64,000 nucleotides of DNA from the NCBI RefSeq assembly GCF_900184685.1, contig NZ_FXXL01000003.1, positions 1 through 64,000 of the forward strand. The letters run 5' to 3'. The DNA comes from Butyricimonas sp. Marseille-P3923 (GTDB lineage Bacteria > Bacteroidota > Bacteroidia > Bacteroidales > Marinifilaceae). Numbering within the stretch: position 1 is the first letter of the stretch; every line of letters starts with the position of its first letter. The translations under genes and the position numbers were made by a program. The notes beneath the pieces were generated by a model, which ran no database searches, was not told the origin of the DNA, and saw only the letters and a program-made list of their open reading frames with translations. Of the stretch, positions 9,405 to 17,259 are shown one piece after another.

Positions 9405-10426
9405 TTCATTTAGCCGGAGATATTAATTTAACGGATGGTTTTTTTGATACTGGATTCGGAGTTGGAACGAGTCTAATGAAAAGAAATAATCCATATGTAC
9501 ATTTGGATAGAGAAGCTGAAGATGTTTGGGTCGGAAATTTTGAGGGTGTTTGTGCAAGTTCCTCGGATAAAGAAGGAATATATAAACGACAATTTTTGAT
9601 AGCCCCTCAATATTTAGCTCATATAAAGCATTTTGATTATTATGGCGTGGCAAATAATCATGTGATGCAGCATGGACAAGTTGCCTATAGGGAAATGCTC
9701 CGAAATCTTTCTGAATTGGGGTGTGGTATATTTGGAGATAATATTCGAAAAAGTGTAACATTTGAACATCAAAATAAGAAGGTTAGTATACTTGGCTTTT
9801 CTGTACGTACAGAAAATTTTTCAAAAGAACCATTATATTGGTATTGTCCGGAATATATAGAAATACAAGAAGAATATCAGAAGATTTCTGATAGTGATTT
9901 CAAAATTGTTTATATTCATTGGGGAAATGAATTTATCGACAGACCTTATGAAGAGCAAAAAAGATTTGCCCATTGGTTGGTAGATTTGGGGTTTGATTTG
10001 ATTGTGGGAATGCATCCGCATTTGTTGCAAGGTTTTGAATGTTATAAAGATAAATATATATTTTATTCCATAGGAAACTTCGTTTTTAATATGGTGTGGG
10101 AACCATTGAGATATTCTGTATTGATAAATGTAGATCTGGAAAAAAGTGATCCGTCAATCTCGTATAGTTATATTTATATTGGAGATGATTTTTTCCCAAA
10201 GCAAGTTGAAGAATGTCATGTACCTAAAATATATAGGTTTGAATATCTGAATACTTTGTTATGTGATATCGTTGCTAATGAATCTTACTACGACATGGTG
10301 TTTCAACGGATGAGAAAATATAGAAGGAACAATTGGAAAAATTTTATTGGCAATATAAGTCATTTTAAATTTAAAGATATACATGCACTTGTGCGTGATT
10401 TCATATATAGAAGAATAAAGAAATAG
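9401..10426 (+). CDS. CapA-like metallophosphatase-fold protein (PGA_cap domain)
   Basis: A 341-residue protein of the CapA/PgsA family named after poly-gamma-glutamate capsule synthesis. Metal-binding style motifs are present in order: GDINLTDGF near the N-terminus, GNFEGV (about 46-51), VANNHVMQHG (about 84-93), and the C-terminal IHWGNEF and VGMHPHLLQGFE...YSIGNFVF. It lacks a visible signal peptide or membrane anchor, unlike classical CapA, so it may act in the cytoplasm. Its place between an acyltransferase-like gene and a CapK-like ligase suggests the three make or add a non-sugar decoration. That is inference. Confidence 0.8.
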   Translation: MIHLAGDINLTDGFFDTGFGVGTSLMKRNNPYVHLDREAEDVWVGNFEGVCASSSDKEGIYKRQFLIAPQYLAHIKHFDYYGVANNHVMQHGQVAYREMLRNLSELGCGIFGDNIRKSVTFEHQNKKVSILGFSVRTENFSKEPLYWYCPEYIEIQEEYQKISDSDFKIVYIHWGNEFIDRPYEEQKRFAHWLVDLGFDLIVGMHPHLLQGFECYKDKYIFYSIGNFVFNMVWEPLRYSVLINVDLEKSDPSISYSYIYIGDDFFPKQVEECHVPKIYRFEYLNTLLCDIVANESYYDMVFQRMRKYRRNNWKNFIGNISHFKFKDIHALVRDFIYRRIKK

Positions 10427-10431
10427 TATTA

Positions 10432-11721
10432 ATGCTACATCGATTAATTTATTATTTAGGGATGCTCAAAAGGAATCCTTCTCTTTTGGAGTATTATAAT
10501 TTTTTGAAAGAATCTGATTTTTGGTCATTAGAAAAGTTGCAGAAATATCAATTGGAAAAGGCAAAAGTTTTTTTTCAATTTGTGTATGAGCATTCAGTTT
10601 TTTATAGAGAATTGTTTGATCAAGTAGGGTTTAATGCACAAAAAATTACGTGTGTTGATGACATAAAAGTATTACCGATTATTGATAAAAATATTCTTCT
10701 AAGGGAAAATGAAAGAATACAATCGGATTATCGTTTTAAGAAATTGTTTTTTTCTGAAACTTCAGGTACAACGGGTCAAGTCTTGAAATTTTATAGAAAT
10801 GAAGAATGGGAATCGGGACATCGGGCTGCAATGTTTAGGGGATATCATTGGTATGGTGTGAAAGTTTGGGAGAAAAATGGTTATTTCTGGGGATATAATA
10901 TAGATAAAAAGCAAAAGTATAAAGTTGCATTTCTTGATTTTTTGCAGAATCGTTTTAGAATGTTTTCATATGACAAAGAAGAGTTGAAACGTTTTATAAA
11001 ACGTTTGAGAAGAGCAGCATATTTAGAAGGATATTCTTCTATGATTTATGAAACGGCAAAAATGGTGAATCAGTTACCAGAGAGGAAGAATGATTTCAAG
11101 TTGAAAATGGTAAAAGGGACTTCAGAGAAAATTTACGAGAGTTATCAAGAGGAAATTCAAAAAGCATTTGGTCTAAAAATGATTAGTGAATACGGTTCTA
11201 CTGAATCTGGAATTATAGCATACGAATGTCCGGAAGGAGGACATATGCATATTTGCATGGAAAATGTTATCGTAGAAGAGGTGAATGGTGAAATTGTAGT
11301 AACAAATTTATTGTCGTATTCATTTCCAATTATTCGCTATAAGTTAGGTGATTATGTGAAACTTGCGGATAAGACCTTTAGATGTAAATGCGGTAGGGAG
11401 CATTCTGTAATATTGGATATTCTTGGGCGTGTTGGTAAATGTGTTAAAGGGTATGTGCAACAATATCCTAGTTTGATGTTTTATTATGTGTTTAAGAATA
11501 TTGCACAGACTACTGGTATTTCTTTAAATTATCAAGCAATACAAAAGGAGATAGGAAAGGTTGATTTGAGAATAGAACAAAATCAACCGGAATATCAATA
11601 TATATTGCAGCGAGAATTGGATAAATACTTTAAAAAAGATGTTGATTTCAAGATTGTTTGGGGACAAACATTACATACTTGGAATGGAAAATTACGGGAT
11701 TTTATTTCAGAATTAGATTGA
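10432..11721 (+). CDS. CapK/PaaK-like adenylate-forming enzyme
   Basis: A 429-residue member of the phenylacetate-CoA ligase / CapK (coenzyme F390 synthetase-like) family. The AMP-binding P-loop is SETSGTTGQVLKFYRN (about 104-119), and SEYGSTESGIIAYEC (about 257-271) is the second adenylate-forming signature. A CxC motif (FRCKCGREH) lies in the C-terminal half. Members of this family in polysaccharide loci are thought to activate a carboxylic acid for attachment to a sugar; the substrate here is unknown. Five bases separate it from the CapA-like gene. Confidence 0.82.
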   Translation: MLHRLIYYLGMLKRNPSLLEYYNFLKESDFWSLEKLQKYQLEKAKVFFQFVYEHSVFYRELFDQVGFNAQKITCVDDIKVLPIIDKNILLRENERIQSDYRFKKLFFSETSGTTGQVLKFYRNEEWESGHRAAMFRGYHWYGVKVWEKNGYFWGYNIDKKQKYKVAFLDFLQNRFRMFSYDKEELKRFIKRLRRAAYLEGYSSMIYETAKMVNQLPERKNDFKLKMVKGTSEKIYESYQEEIQKAFGLKMISEYGSTESGIIAYECPEGGHMHICMENVIVEEVNGEIVVTNLLSYSFPIIRYKLGDYVKLADKTFRCKCGREHSVILDILGRVGKCVKGYVQQYPSLMFYYVFKNIAQTTGISLNYQAIQKEIGKVDLRIEQNQPEYQYILQRELDKYFKKDVDFKIVWGQTLHTWNGKLRDFISELD

Positions 11722-11732
11722 GAGGTCTTTTT

Positions 11733-12485
11733 ATGGAAGATTTAGTTTCTGTTATAATGCCGTCCTATAATTCTTCTCGTTTTATAGGGGAGTCAATATC
11801 GTCTGTGTTGAAGCAAAGTTATGTGACTTGGGAGTTATTAATTGTAGATGATTGTTCGCAAGATAATTCGGTAGAGATTATTAATCAATATACTGAGAAA
11901 GATTGTAGGATACGATTGATTGCATTGAAGTATAATGTTGGGGCGGCTGCGGCTAGAAATATAGCGTTAGAGAATGCTAGAGGAAGATTTATAGCTTTTT
12001 TGGATAGTGATGATGTTTGGCGAGAGAATAAATTGGAGTATCAAGTGAAATACATGTTAGAACATAATATCCCTTTTTCTTTCTCAAGTTATGAAATAAT
12101 GAAAGAAGATGGAGAACGATTAAATAAAATTGTAAAAGTTCCTTCTAAGCTTTCTTATTGTCGTTATTTATGTAATACAATTATAGGCTGTCTAACGGTT
12201 GTGATCGATAGAGATGTTGTTGGCGATTTTAGGATGCCTATAATTAGAAGTAGTCATGATATGGCTTTGTGGTTGTTAATAATGAAACGAGGTTTTAAGG
12301 CGTATGGATTAAAGGAGTGTCTGGCAACTTATAGACTTGTTGCAACTTCTAATACTTCTAAAAAATGGAAAGCGGCAAAAGACGTATGGAAAGTGTATCG
12401 AGATATAGAACATTTGTCTGTTTTTTATTCCATGTATTGTTTTTGTGGATATACATTTAATGCGATATGCAAAAGGGTGTTGTGA
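11733..12485 (+). CDS. Glycosyltransferase, family GT2 (GT-A fold)
   Basis: A 250-residue GT2 enzyme: the N-terminus VSVIMPSYNSSRFIGESI and ELLIVDDCSQDNS form the nucleotide-binding fold, and FLDSDDVW carries the DxD-type metal site. I place the start at ATG 11733 (MEDLVSVIMP), which follows an AGAGGT ribosome-binding sequence at 11721-11726; a longer frame opening at 11658 lies inside the CapK gene and adds only non-homologous residues. It transfers one sugar of the repeat unit; specificity unknown. It is the last gene of the AT-rich block. Confidence 0.9.
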   Translation: MEDLVSVIMPSYNSSRFIGESISSVLKQSYVTWELLIVDDCSQDNSVEIINQYTEKDCRIRLIALKYNVGAAAARNIALENARGRFIAFLDSDDVWRENKLEYQVKYMLEHNIPFSFSSYEIMKEDGERLNKIVKVPSKLSYCRYLCNTIIGCLTVVIDRDVVGDFRMPIIRSSHDMALWLLIMKRGFKAYGLKECLATYRLVATSNTSKKWKAAKDVWKVYRDIEHLSVFYSMYCFCGYTFNAICKRVL

Positions 12486-12531
12486 AATTGTATTTGCGGT
12501 GATGTAATAATGTTGAGTTAATCTTTTTATT

Positions 12532-13140
12532 ATGTTTCTAAAAGAGGTGTTTGACCGTTTCATGGCATTGCTCGGCTTAGGTGTGTTATGGCCTTTTTTA
12601 TTAGTCGTCGTAATTTTGATACGGGTGAAAATGCCGGATGGTCCGGTGATATTTAGGCAGAAACGGATAGGTAAGGAGGGACGATTATTCACGATGTATA
12701 AATTTAGAAGTATGACAGTAATGCATACTGGTTCATCTGTGTCTGTGGCGGGAGAAAGTCGTATAACTCCATTAGGGGCGGTGTTAAGAAAATATAAATT
12801 GGATGAATTGCCGGAGTTATGGAATGTGTTGAAAGGAGATATGAGTTTCGTAGGGCCTCGACCGGATGTTCCCGGATACGTGGATTGTCTAACTGGGGAG
12901 GAGCGGGAAGTGTTGAAATTGAAACCGGGGATAACGGGACCTGCTAGTTTGAAGTACCGATGCGAGGAAGAGGTGTTAGCTAAGGTAGAAGATCCTCAAA
13001 AATATAATGATGAAGTGATTTTTCCGGATAAGGTGAGGATTAATAGAAATTATATTAAGCATTGGAGTTTCGTGTTGGATATGAAAATTATTATTTACAC
13101 GATTATTAGAAAAGATTTGGAAGAAGAATTTTTGAAATAA
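12532..13140 (+). CDS. Initiating phosphosugar transferase (PglC/WcaJ-type)
   Basis: Transfers the first sugar phosphate onto undecaprenyl phosphate at the inner membrane, starting repeat-unit synthesis. At 202 residues it is the short monotopic form, with one N-terminal re-entrant hydrophobic helix (MALLGLGVLWPFLLVVVILI), then FRQKRIGKEGRLFTMYKFRS and the catalytic Asp-Glu dyad in LDELPELWNVLKGDMSFVGP. The gene is clearly richer in G+C than the preceding block. Its pairing with the following DegT aminotransferase suggests an amino-sugar as first residue, as in PglC/PglE systems, although no acetyltransferase or dehydratase partner is in the window. Confidence 0.93.
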   Translation: MFLKEVFDRFMALLGLGVLWPFLLVVVILIRVKMPDGPVIFRQKRIGKEGRLFTMYKFRSMTVMHTGSSVSVAGESRITPLGAVLRKYKLDELPELWNVLKGDMSFVGPRPDVPGYVDCLTGEEREVLKLKPGITGPASLKYRCEEEVLAKVEDPQKYNDEVIFPDKVRINRNYIKHWSFVLDMKIIIYTIIRKDLEEEFLK

Positions 13141-13144
13141 TGGT

Positions 13145-14305
13145 ATGAAAGATAGAATTTGGCTTTCTCTCGCTCACATGGGTGGACGAGAGCAGGAGTT
13201 TATACGTGAGGCATTTGAAACGAATTGGGTGGTACCGCTGGGACCGAACGTGAACGCCTTCGAGAAATCCTTGAGGGATTTTTTAATTGAAAATGGAGAA
13301 TTGAAAGTTGAAAATGAGGATAAGTGTGTGGTGGCGTTGAGTGCAGGGACAGCGGCGTTGCACCTGGGGTTGATACTTTTAGGTGTGGGAGAGGGGGATG
13401 AGGTGATTTGCCAGAGTTTCACGTTTTCGGCATCGGCGAACCCGATCGCTTATCAGGGGGCAACTCCGGTGTTCGTGGATAGTGAGGCGGATACTTGGAA
13501 TATGGATCCGGTGTTGTTGGAGGAGGCGATAGAGGACAGGTTGAAGAAGACGGGGCGGTTGCCGAAAGCGATTATTCCAGTGCATTTGTACGGGATGCCG
13601 GGGAAGATGGATGAGATTTTGGAAGTTGCTGATAGATATAAAATACCCGTGTTGGAGGATTCGGCGGAGGCGTTGGGTTCGGAATACAAGGGACGGAAGT
13701 GCGGTACTTTTGGGGAGTATGCGGCGTTGTCGTTTAACGGGAATAAGATTATCACGACTTCGGGCGGTGGGGCATTGGTTTGCCCTTGTGAAGAGCGGGC
13801 GAAACGGGCGTTGTTTTACGCCACGCAGGCGAGGGAACAGGCTCCGCATTACCAACACGAGAAGATAGGGTATAATTACCGGATGAGTAATATATGTGCG
13901 GGGATAGGTCGGGGGCAGATGTTCGTGTTGGAAGAGCACGTGAGGAGAAGGCGAGAGATACATGATTTGTACGTGAGGTTGCTGGAGGGGGTGAAAGGAG
14001 TGAACGTGATGTGTCAGCCGGGGGGGGGAGATTTTAATTCGAATTATTGGTTAACGTGTATCACGGTGGAACCGGAAAAGGCGGGCTTCACACGTGAGGA
14101 CGTGAGGTTGGCTTTGGATGCGGATAATATAGAGAGCCGCCCGTTGTGGAAGCCGATGCATTTGCAGCCGGTGTTCAAGGATGCACCTTTTTACGGGAAC
14201 GGGACAAGCGAGAGATTGTTTGAGGTGGGGTTGTGTCTGCCTTCGGGACCGATGTTGACGGATAAAGATATTGAGAGTGTGGTTGGGGGAATTTTAGATT
14301 TATGA
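13145..14305 (+). CDS. DegT/DnrJ/EryC1 sugar aminotransferase with heptad-repeat insertion
   Basis: A 386-residue PLP-dependent aminotransferase that aminates a nucleotide-4-keto-sugar (PglE-like). Motifs: LSAGTAALHLGL, HLYGMPGKMDEI, VLEDSAEALGSEYKGRKCG, and the Schiff-base lysine Lys201 in SFNGNKIITTSGG. Between DF and CVVALSAGTAAL the family normally has only a few residues, but here about a dozen (LIENGELKVENED, about 47-59) are coded by an AT-rich tract (13285-13318) that matches the period-7 intergenic repeat of this genome. The last codons and stop also lie in a heptad-repeat tract. The protein probably tolerates the loop, since the reading frame and all active-site motifs are intact. 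Confidence 0.92.
   Translation: MKDRIWLSLAHMGGREQEFIREAFETNWVVPLGPNVNAFEKSLRDFLIENGELKVENEDKCVVALSAGTAALHLGLILLGVGEGDEVICQSFTFSASANPIAYQGATPVFVDSEADTWNMDPVLLEEAIEDRLKKTGRLPKAIIPVHLYGMPGKMDEILEVADRYKIPVLEDSAEALGSEYKGRKCGTFGEYAALSFNGNKIITTSGGGALVCPCEERAKRALFYATQAREQAPHYQHEKIGYNYRMSNICAGIGRGQMFVLEEHVRRRREIHDLYVRLLEGVKGVNVMCQPGGGDFNSNYWLTCITVEPEKAGFTREDVRLALDADNIESRPLWKPMHLQPVFKDAPFYGNGTSERLFEVGLCLPSGPMLTDKDIESVVGGILDL
13285..13318 (+). repeat. Heptad repeat inside the aminotransferase coding sequence
   Basis: Units of seven bases (TTGAAAA, TGGAGAA, TTGAAAG, TTGAAAA) sit in frame within an otherwise GC-richer gene. The same TTGAAAA/TTGAGAA units appear in gene junctions near 21979-22124 and 31030-31068. 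The tract codes for IENGELKVENE, an apparent insertion relative to the usual DegT-family N-terminus. Confidence 0.7.
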
Positions 14306-14335
14306 TTTATGATTTATGATTTTGGGATTTAGTGA
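14292..14335. repeat. Heptad-repeat tract at the 3' end of the aminotransferase
   Basis: Tandem GATTTAT, GATTTAT, GATTTAT, GATTTTG units run from inside the last codons (LDL and stop) of the aminotransferase into the junction. Only one arm is clear here. Same family as the repeats of the lysine operon. Confidence 0.7.
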
Positions 14336-14374
14336 TTGCTGACGATTTGATTAATTGATGAAGATAGAGGATAC

Positions 14375-14410
14375 GCCTCGGGAGATGAGTTCCCGGGGCT
14401 TTTTTGTTTT
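14375..14410 (+). terminator. Rho-independent terminator closing the capsule locus
   Basis: A GC-rich stem (GCCTCGGGA at 14375-14383, loop GATGAG, TTCCCGGGGC at 14390-14399) is followed by a T-rich run (CTTTTTTGTTTT). It lies about 70 bases after the last capsule gene and ahead of the RteC-like gene. Confidence 0.85.
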
Positions 14411-14430
14411 ATAAATTAAAATATAGAATT

Positions 14431-15046
14431 ATGAGAAATTTAATGAAAGCGAGGTTATTCTCTTGGTTGGAGGATACTCAAGAAGAGATGACAAGGGAAG
14501 AGATTGGTTTGATGGTACAGGAGTTCATGGGGGATTTGGAGAGGTGGCTTGACGAGGGACGGGATTACAAGGTGGTTGCCCGTGGGTTGGAGCGGGTACG
14601 GGTCCGATTGGCGGTTTCGTGCGAGATGTTCCGGTCTGGTGACGGGATGGAAAAAAAAGAAGATAGTCGGTCGGTGTGCGGTTGCCGTGTTGGAATTGGT
14701 GGAACGTGAGATCCAGCTGGTGCGGGAAGGATTGGAATACCCGGAGTGGTTTGGGGCGAGGTTGAAGGGGGGACCGCTTGCCGTTTGGCGCTCGGGTTCG
14801 TTTAAGATGGAGATTGTTGAATTGGCCTTGGGGCTTTTCTTGGCAAAGGTGTTGTGGACACCGGGTGGCAAGTTGATGGAATATGACGAGATTATCAAGT
14901 TGATGGAGTCTGTATTGGGAATAGAGTTGCCTAATTACCGGGAATTGAAGCGGGATATATTTAACCGGAAAAAAGAGTTGACGGTGTTCTTGAAGCGGTT
15001 GATCGTTTTGATTGAACGGGAAAGAGATGAGAAAGATGGTTTGTAG
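14431..15046 (+). pseudogene. RteC-like protein, frame interrupted at an A8 run
   Basis: Two overlapping frames together give one protein of about 205 residues. The first frame, from ATG 14431, reads MRNLMKARLFSWLEDTQEEM to GDGMEKK; after the run of eight A at 14651-14658 the homology continues in the +1 frame (VLELVEREIQLVREGLEYPE, then VELALGLFLAKVLW and LPNYRELKRDIFNRKKELTV) to the stop at 15046. The second part follows the pattern of the RteC family, known from regulation of excision in Bacteroides conjugative elements. Deleting one A would restore an uninterrupted frame. It may be a real decayed gene, a sequencing error at a homopolymer, or expressed by transcript slippage; sequence alone does not decide. 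No other mobile-element gene is nearby. Confidence 0.65.
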
Positions 15047-15088
15047 GGGTAAAAAATAGTGCTGATAAATAGAGCGTTATAAAGTAAG

Positions 15089-15117
15089 TTACTACACGTG
15101 TGCTTCACGTGTAGTAA
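15089..15117. promoter_or_regulatory. Perfect 12-bp inverted repeat
   Basis: TTACTACACGTG (15089-15100) and CACGTGTAGTAA (15106-15117) are exact complements around a TGCTT loop. No T-run follows, so a simple intrinsic terminator is unlikely on the + strand. It sits between the RteC-like gene and the promoter-like sequence ahead of the DUF6266-like gene and could be an operator or RNA hairpin. Confidence 0.7.
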
Positions 15118-15136
15118 TGAAGTATCGGGGCGGGTG

Positions 15137-15144
15137 TAATTTTG
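15137..15144 (+). promoter_or_regulatory. Bacteroides-type -7 promoter element (TAATTTTG)
   Basis: An exact match to the TAnnTTTG -7 consensus lies 55 bases before the start codon of the DUF6266-like gene. No convincing TTTG -33 element is seen at the usual distance, so this is a partial match. It lies just downstream of the 12-bp inverted repeat. Confidence 0.4.
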
Positions 15145-15199
15145 CATTCAGTAAAATGAGAGAGAATTGAAATTAGTATCCATTTAAAGCGAGAGTATT

Positions 15200-15832
15200 A
15201 TGGCAGAAGTAAAAAATTGTTTGGGAATTAGGGGACGGATAGGGGATTATGTTCTGTTCCGGTTGGGGGGCAAGACGTTTTTAAAAAGGAGGGTGAAAGA
15301 GAATAAATCCAACACGGAAAAACAACAAGTGATGAGAGCAAGATTTCGGGCGGCAGTGTGTTTTTACCAGCGGTTGAAAGAGATGCCTTTGAAACAGGTG
15401 TTGAGTGTGGCGGCTAGAGGGAGATGTGTTAGCGGGTATGCTTTGTTCATGAAAATGAATCTGAAAGCTTTTGGGGCAGATGGGAGAATTGCGGACTTCG
15501 CGTTGTTACAGTTCACGGTGGGAAAGCGTCAACGGGCTTATAGTTTGGAGGGATGGATTGCTCCGGCGGGGAGGGTGACGTTGGAATGGAGAAACGGGTG
15601 GATTAGCGAGTTGAGAGAAGGACAGGATCGATTGGAAGTGGTGGTATTGAAAGAAGAGTGTTCATTTTCTCCGGTGTTGGTGAGCGAAGGTGTTACCCGG
15701 AATGATAGAGGAGCGTGTTTTTGGGTGGCGCATAAGCCGGGGCGGAAGGTACACGTCTATTGTTATTTTGTTTCCCCGGACGGGAAAGAGTTGTCGCAGA
15801 GTCAATATGTTTGTTTGAAAGAAAGAATATGA
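15200..15832 (+). CDS. DUF6266-like hypothetical protein
   Basis: A 210-residue protein resembling the Bacteroidetes-specific DUF6266 family: an N-terminal glycine-containing segment (IRGRIGDYVLFRLGGKTFLK), then KSNTEKQQVMRARFRAAVCF (about 36-55), then a beta-rich C-terminal half. Function of the family is unknown to me. It has no signal peptide or membrane segment. The stop codon overlaps the start of the next small gene (ATGA), so the two are translated together. Confidence 0.6.
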   Translation: MAEVKNCLGIRGRIGDYVLFRLGGKTFLKRRVKENKSNTEKQQVMRARFRAAVCFYQRLKEMPLKQVLSVAARGRCVSGYALFMKMNLKAFGADGRIADFALLQFTVGKRQRAYSLEGWIAPAGRVTLEWRNGWISELREGQDRLEVVVLKEECSFSPVLVSEGVTRNDRGACFWVAHKPGRKVHVYCYFVSPDGKELSQSQYVCLKERI

Positions 15833-16100
15833 AACCGGTGCAAGGTATAGTTAGTGCGGTCAGCGAGTTGATTGGGCGGCTGACCTTCCCGGCGAGGGAG
15901 AAGAAGCAGTTGGAAACGGATCTGTTGAAGGTTTTTATTTTTTTACCAGAATATTTTTCACGCTGAGTTTGAATGCATTTTTCACGCAATTGGCGGATAA
16001 TTTGGTGGCAGGAATTTTGAGCATCGTGGGAGGTGTGATCAGTTCGGTTGTAGTGGCTTGGTGCAAATACCGATGGGAACGGAAGCGTTCCGGAAGGTGA
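15829..16100 (+). pseudogene. Small membrane protein with a -1 frame change at U UUU UUA (possible programmed frameshift)
   Basis: The zero frame from ATG 15829 (MKPVQGIVSAVSELIGRLTF) ends after 45 residues at 15963-15965. Continuing in the -1 frame from the T7 run at 15938-15944 gives an uninterrupted extension, FFTLSLNAFFTQLADNLVAG then [20 protein letters not shown] and a basic tail, ending at 16100. The joined product is about 90 residues with one or two hydrophobic helices and a positively charged C-terminus, holin-like in general character. The codons ATT TTT TTA place the heptamer T TTT TTA in the correct phase for -1 slippage, and GAAGG lies a few bases upstream. It overlaps the DUF6266-like gene by ATGA. 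Alternatives are a true mutation or a homopolymer error. Confidence 0.5.
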
Positions 16101-16115
16101 GAAAGGGAGAATGAA

Positions 16116-16146
16116 AATGGAGCCCGTTACAGGCTCCATTTTTTAT
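16116..16146. terminator. Bidirectional terminator between accessory genes and the lysine operon
   Basis: A perfect 9-bp stem (AATGGAGCC / GGCTCCATT, loop CGTTACA) with a T-run on the + side (ATTTTTTAT) and an A-rich flank on the other side. It serves the convergent ends of the small + strand genes and of etfA on the minus strand. Confidence 0.85.
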
Positions 16147-16151
16147 CGGTT

Positions 16152-17144
16152 TTATTTTTTCAGTCTTTCGGTGAGAAGAGGAACGATCTTGCGAACGTCG
16201 CCAACGATACCCAAGTCTGCCACGTTGAAGATCGGGGCAAACTTGTCTTTGTTGATGGCGATGATGAAGTCGGATTCTTCCATACCGGCAAGGTGCTGGA
16301 TGGCTCCAGAAATACCCATAGCGAAGTACAAGTCGGGACGTACGGTTTTACCGGTTTGTCCTACCTGACGTTCGTGACCGAGAACTCCGGCGTCAACCAT
16401 TGCACGGGAAGCGGATACTTCCGCACCGATGGTACCTGCCATTGCACGCAACATATCGAATCCTTCTGCATTACCTACTCCGCGACCTCCGGAGATAAGA
16501 ACTTTAGCCTCGGTGATGTCGATCAGATTTTTGGATTCTTTCACGGTTTCGATAACACGTACACGGAATTTAGATTTGTCGAAATTGATTTTCACGTCTT
16601 CAATGTTGCCTTTCCGGTTCAAGTCACGTTGTGCCATGCGCATTACCCCGGGACGTACGGTTGACATCTGCGGGCGGTGTTCTTTACAAATGATGGTGGC
16701 CATGAGGTTTCCCCCGAACGCGGGACGAGTCATTAACAGACCGCCGTCCTCGGCTATTTCCAATCCGGTACAGTCTGCCGTCAATCCGGTTTCAACCCGT
16801 GCGGACAGGCGGGGACCCAAGTCACGACCGATCGTGGTGGCTCCGATTAACACGATGCTCGGCTTGTTCTCGATGATGATTTGGTGGATTGCTTGGGCAT
16901 AAGGTTCCGTCGTGTAGGTTTCGAGTTCCGGTGCGTCTACACGCAACACGGTGTCGGCACCGTAAGCAATACATTCTTGGGCTTGCGTGGAAAGGTTATG
17001 ACCTAATAGCATGGCATACACTTTCTCGTTCAAGGCATCAGCTAATTCTCTGGCTTTGCTCAACAATTCCAGAGCCACGTTTTGGATAATGCCTTCTCTT
17101 TGCTCGATGAAGACATAAACGTTTTTATATTGTGCTTTATCCAT
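16152..17144 (-). CDS. etfA: Electron transfer flavoprotein, alpha subunit
   Basis: Forms the FAD-containing EtfAB heterodimer that takes part in crotonyl-CoA reduction with butyryl-CoA dehydrogenase; in anaerobes this complex can bifurcate electrons to ferredoxin. The 330-residue protein has the N-terminal EtfA/B fold and the C-terminal FAD-binding domain with [59 protein letters not shown] and [15 protein letters not shown]. It is the last gene of the operon, following etfB across a junction filled with heptad repeats, and is closed by the terminator at 16116-16146. Confidence 0.95.
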   Translation of the reverse strand: MDKAQYKNVYVFIEQREGIIQNVALELLSKARELADALNEKVYAMLLGHNLSTQAQECIAYGADTVLRVDAPELETYTTEPYAQAIHQIIIENKPSIVLIGATTIGRDLGPRLSARVETGLTADCTGLEIAEDGGLLMTRPAFGGNLMATIICKEHRPQMSTVRPGVMRMAQRDLNRKGNIEDVKINFDKSKFRVRVIETVKESKNLIDITEAKVLISGGRGVGNAEGFDMLRAMAGTIGAEVSASRAMVDAGVLGHERQVGQTGKTVRPDLYFAMGISGAIQHLAGMEESDFIIAINKDKFAPIFNVADLGIVGDVRKIVPLLTERLKK

Positions 17145-17148
17145 CTTT

Positions 17149-17258
17149 CAATTTTAGATTTTAGATCCTATTAATTTCTTGATTTATGATTTTAGATTCC
17201 GATCGCATAAATTCAACGTTTTGTTCAATCGTAAATCATAAATCATAAATCCGAAATT
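17149..17258. repeat. Heptad-repeat pair between etfB and etfA
   Basis: Left tracts of TTTTAGA/GATTTAT/GATTTTA units (17149-17200) face a right tract of AATCATA/AATCATA/AATCCGA units (17226-17250). The arms are complementary in kind and could pair in the operon transcript. The tract fills almost the whole 115-bp junction. Confidence 0.75.
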
Positions 17259-17259
17259 T

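Noticed and set aside
14404-14430. Start of the RteC-like gene at 14404
   Set aside because: That codon lies in the T-run of the capsule-locus terminator; ATG 14431 is more plausible.
14651-14658. A8 run as a dnaX-like -1 slippery site
   Set aside because: The continuing frame is +1 relative to the first, not -1, so the standard tandem-slippage model does not fit; indel or transcript slippage is likelier.
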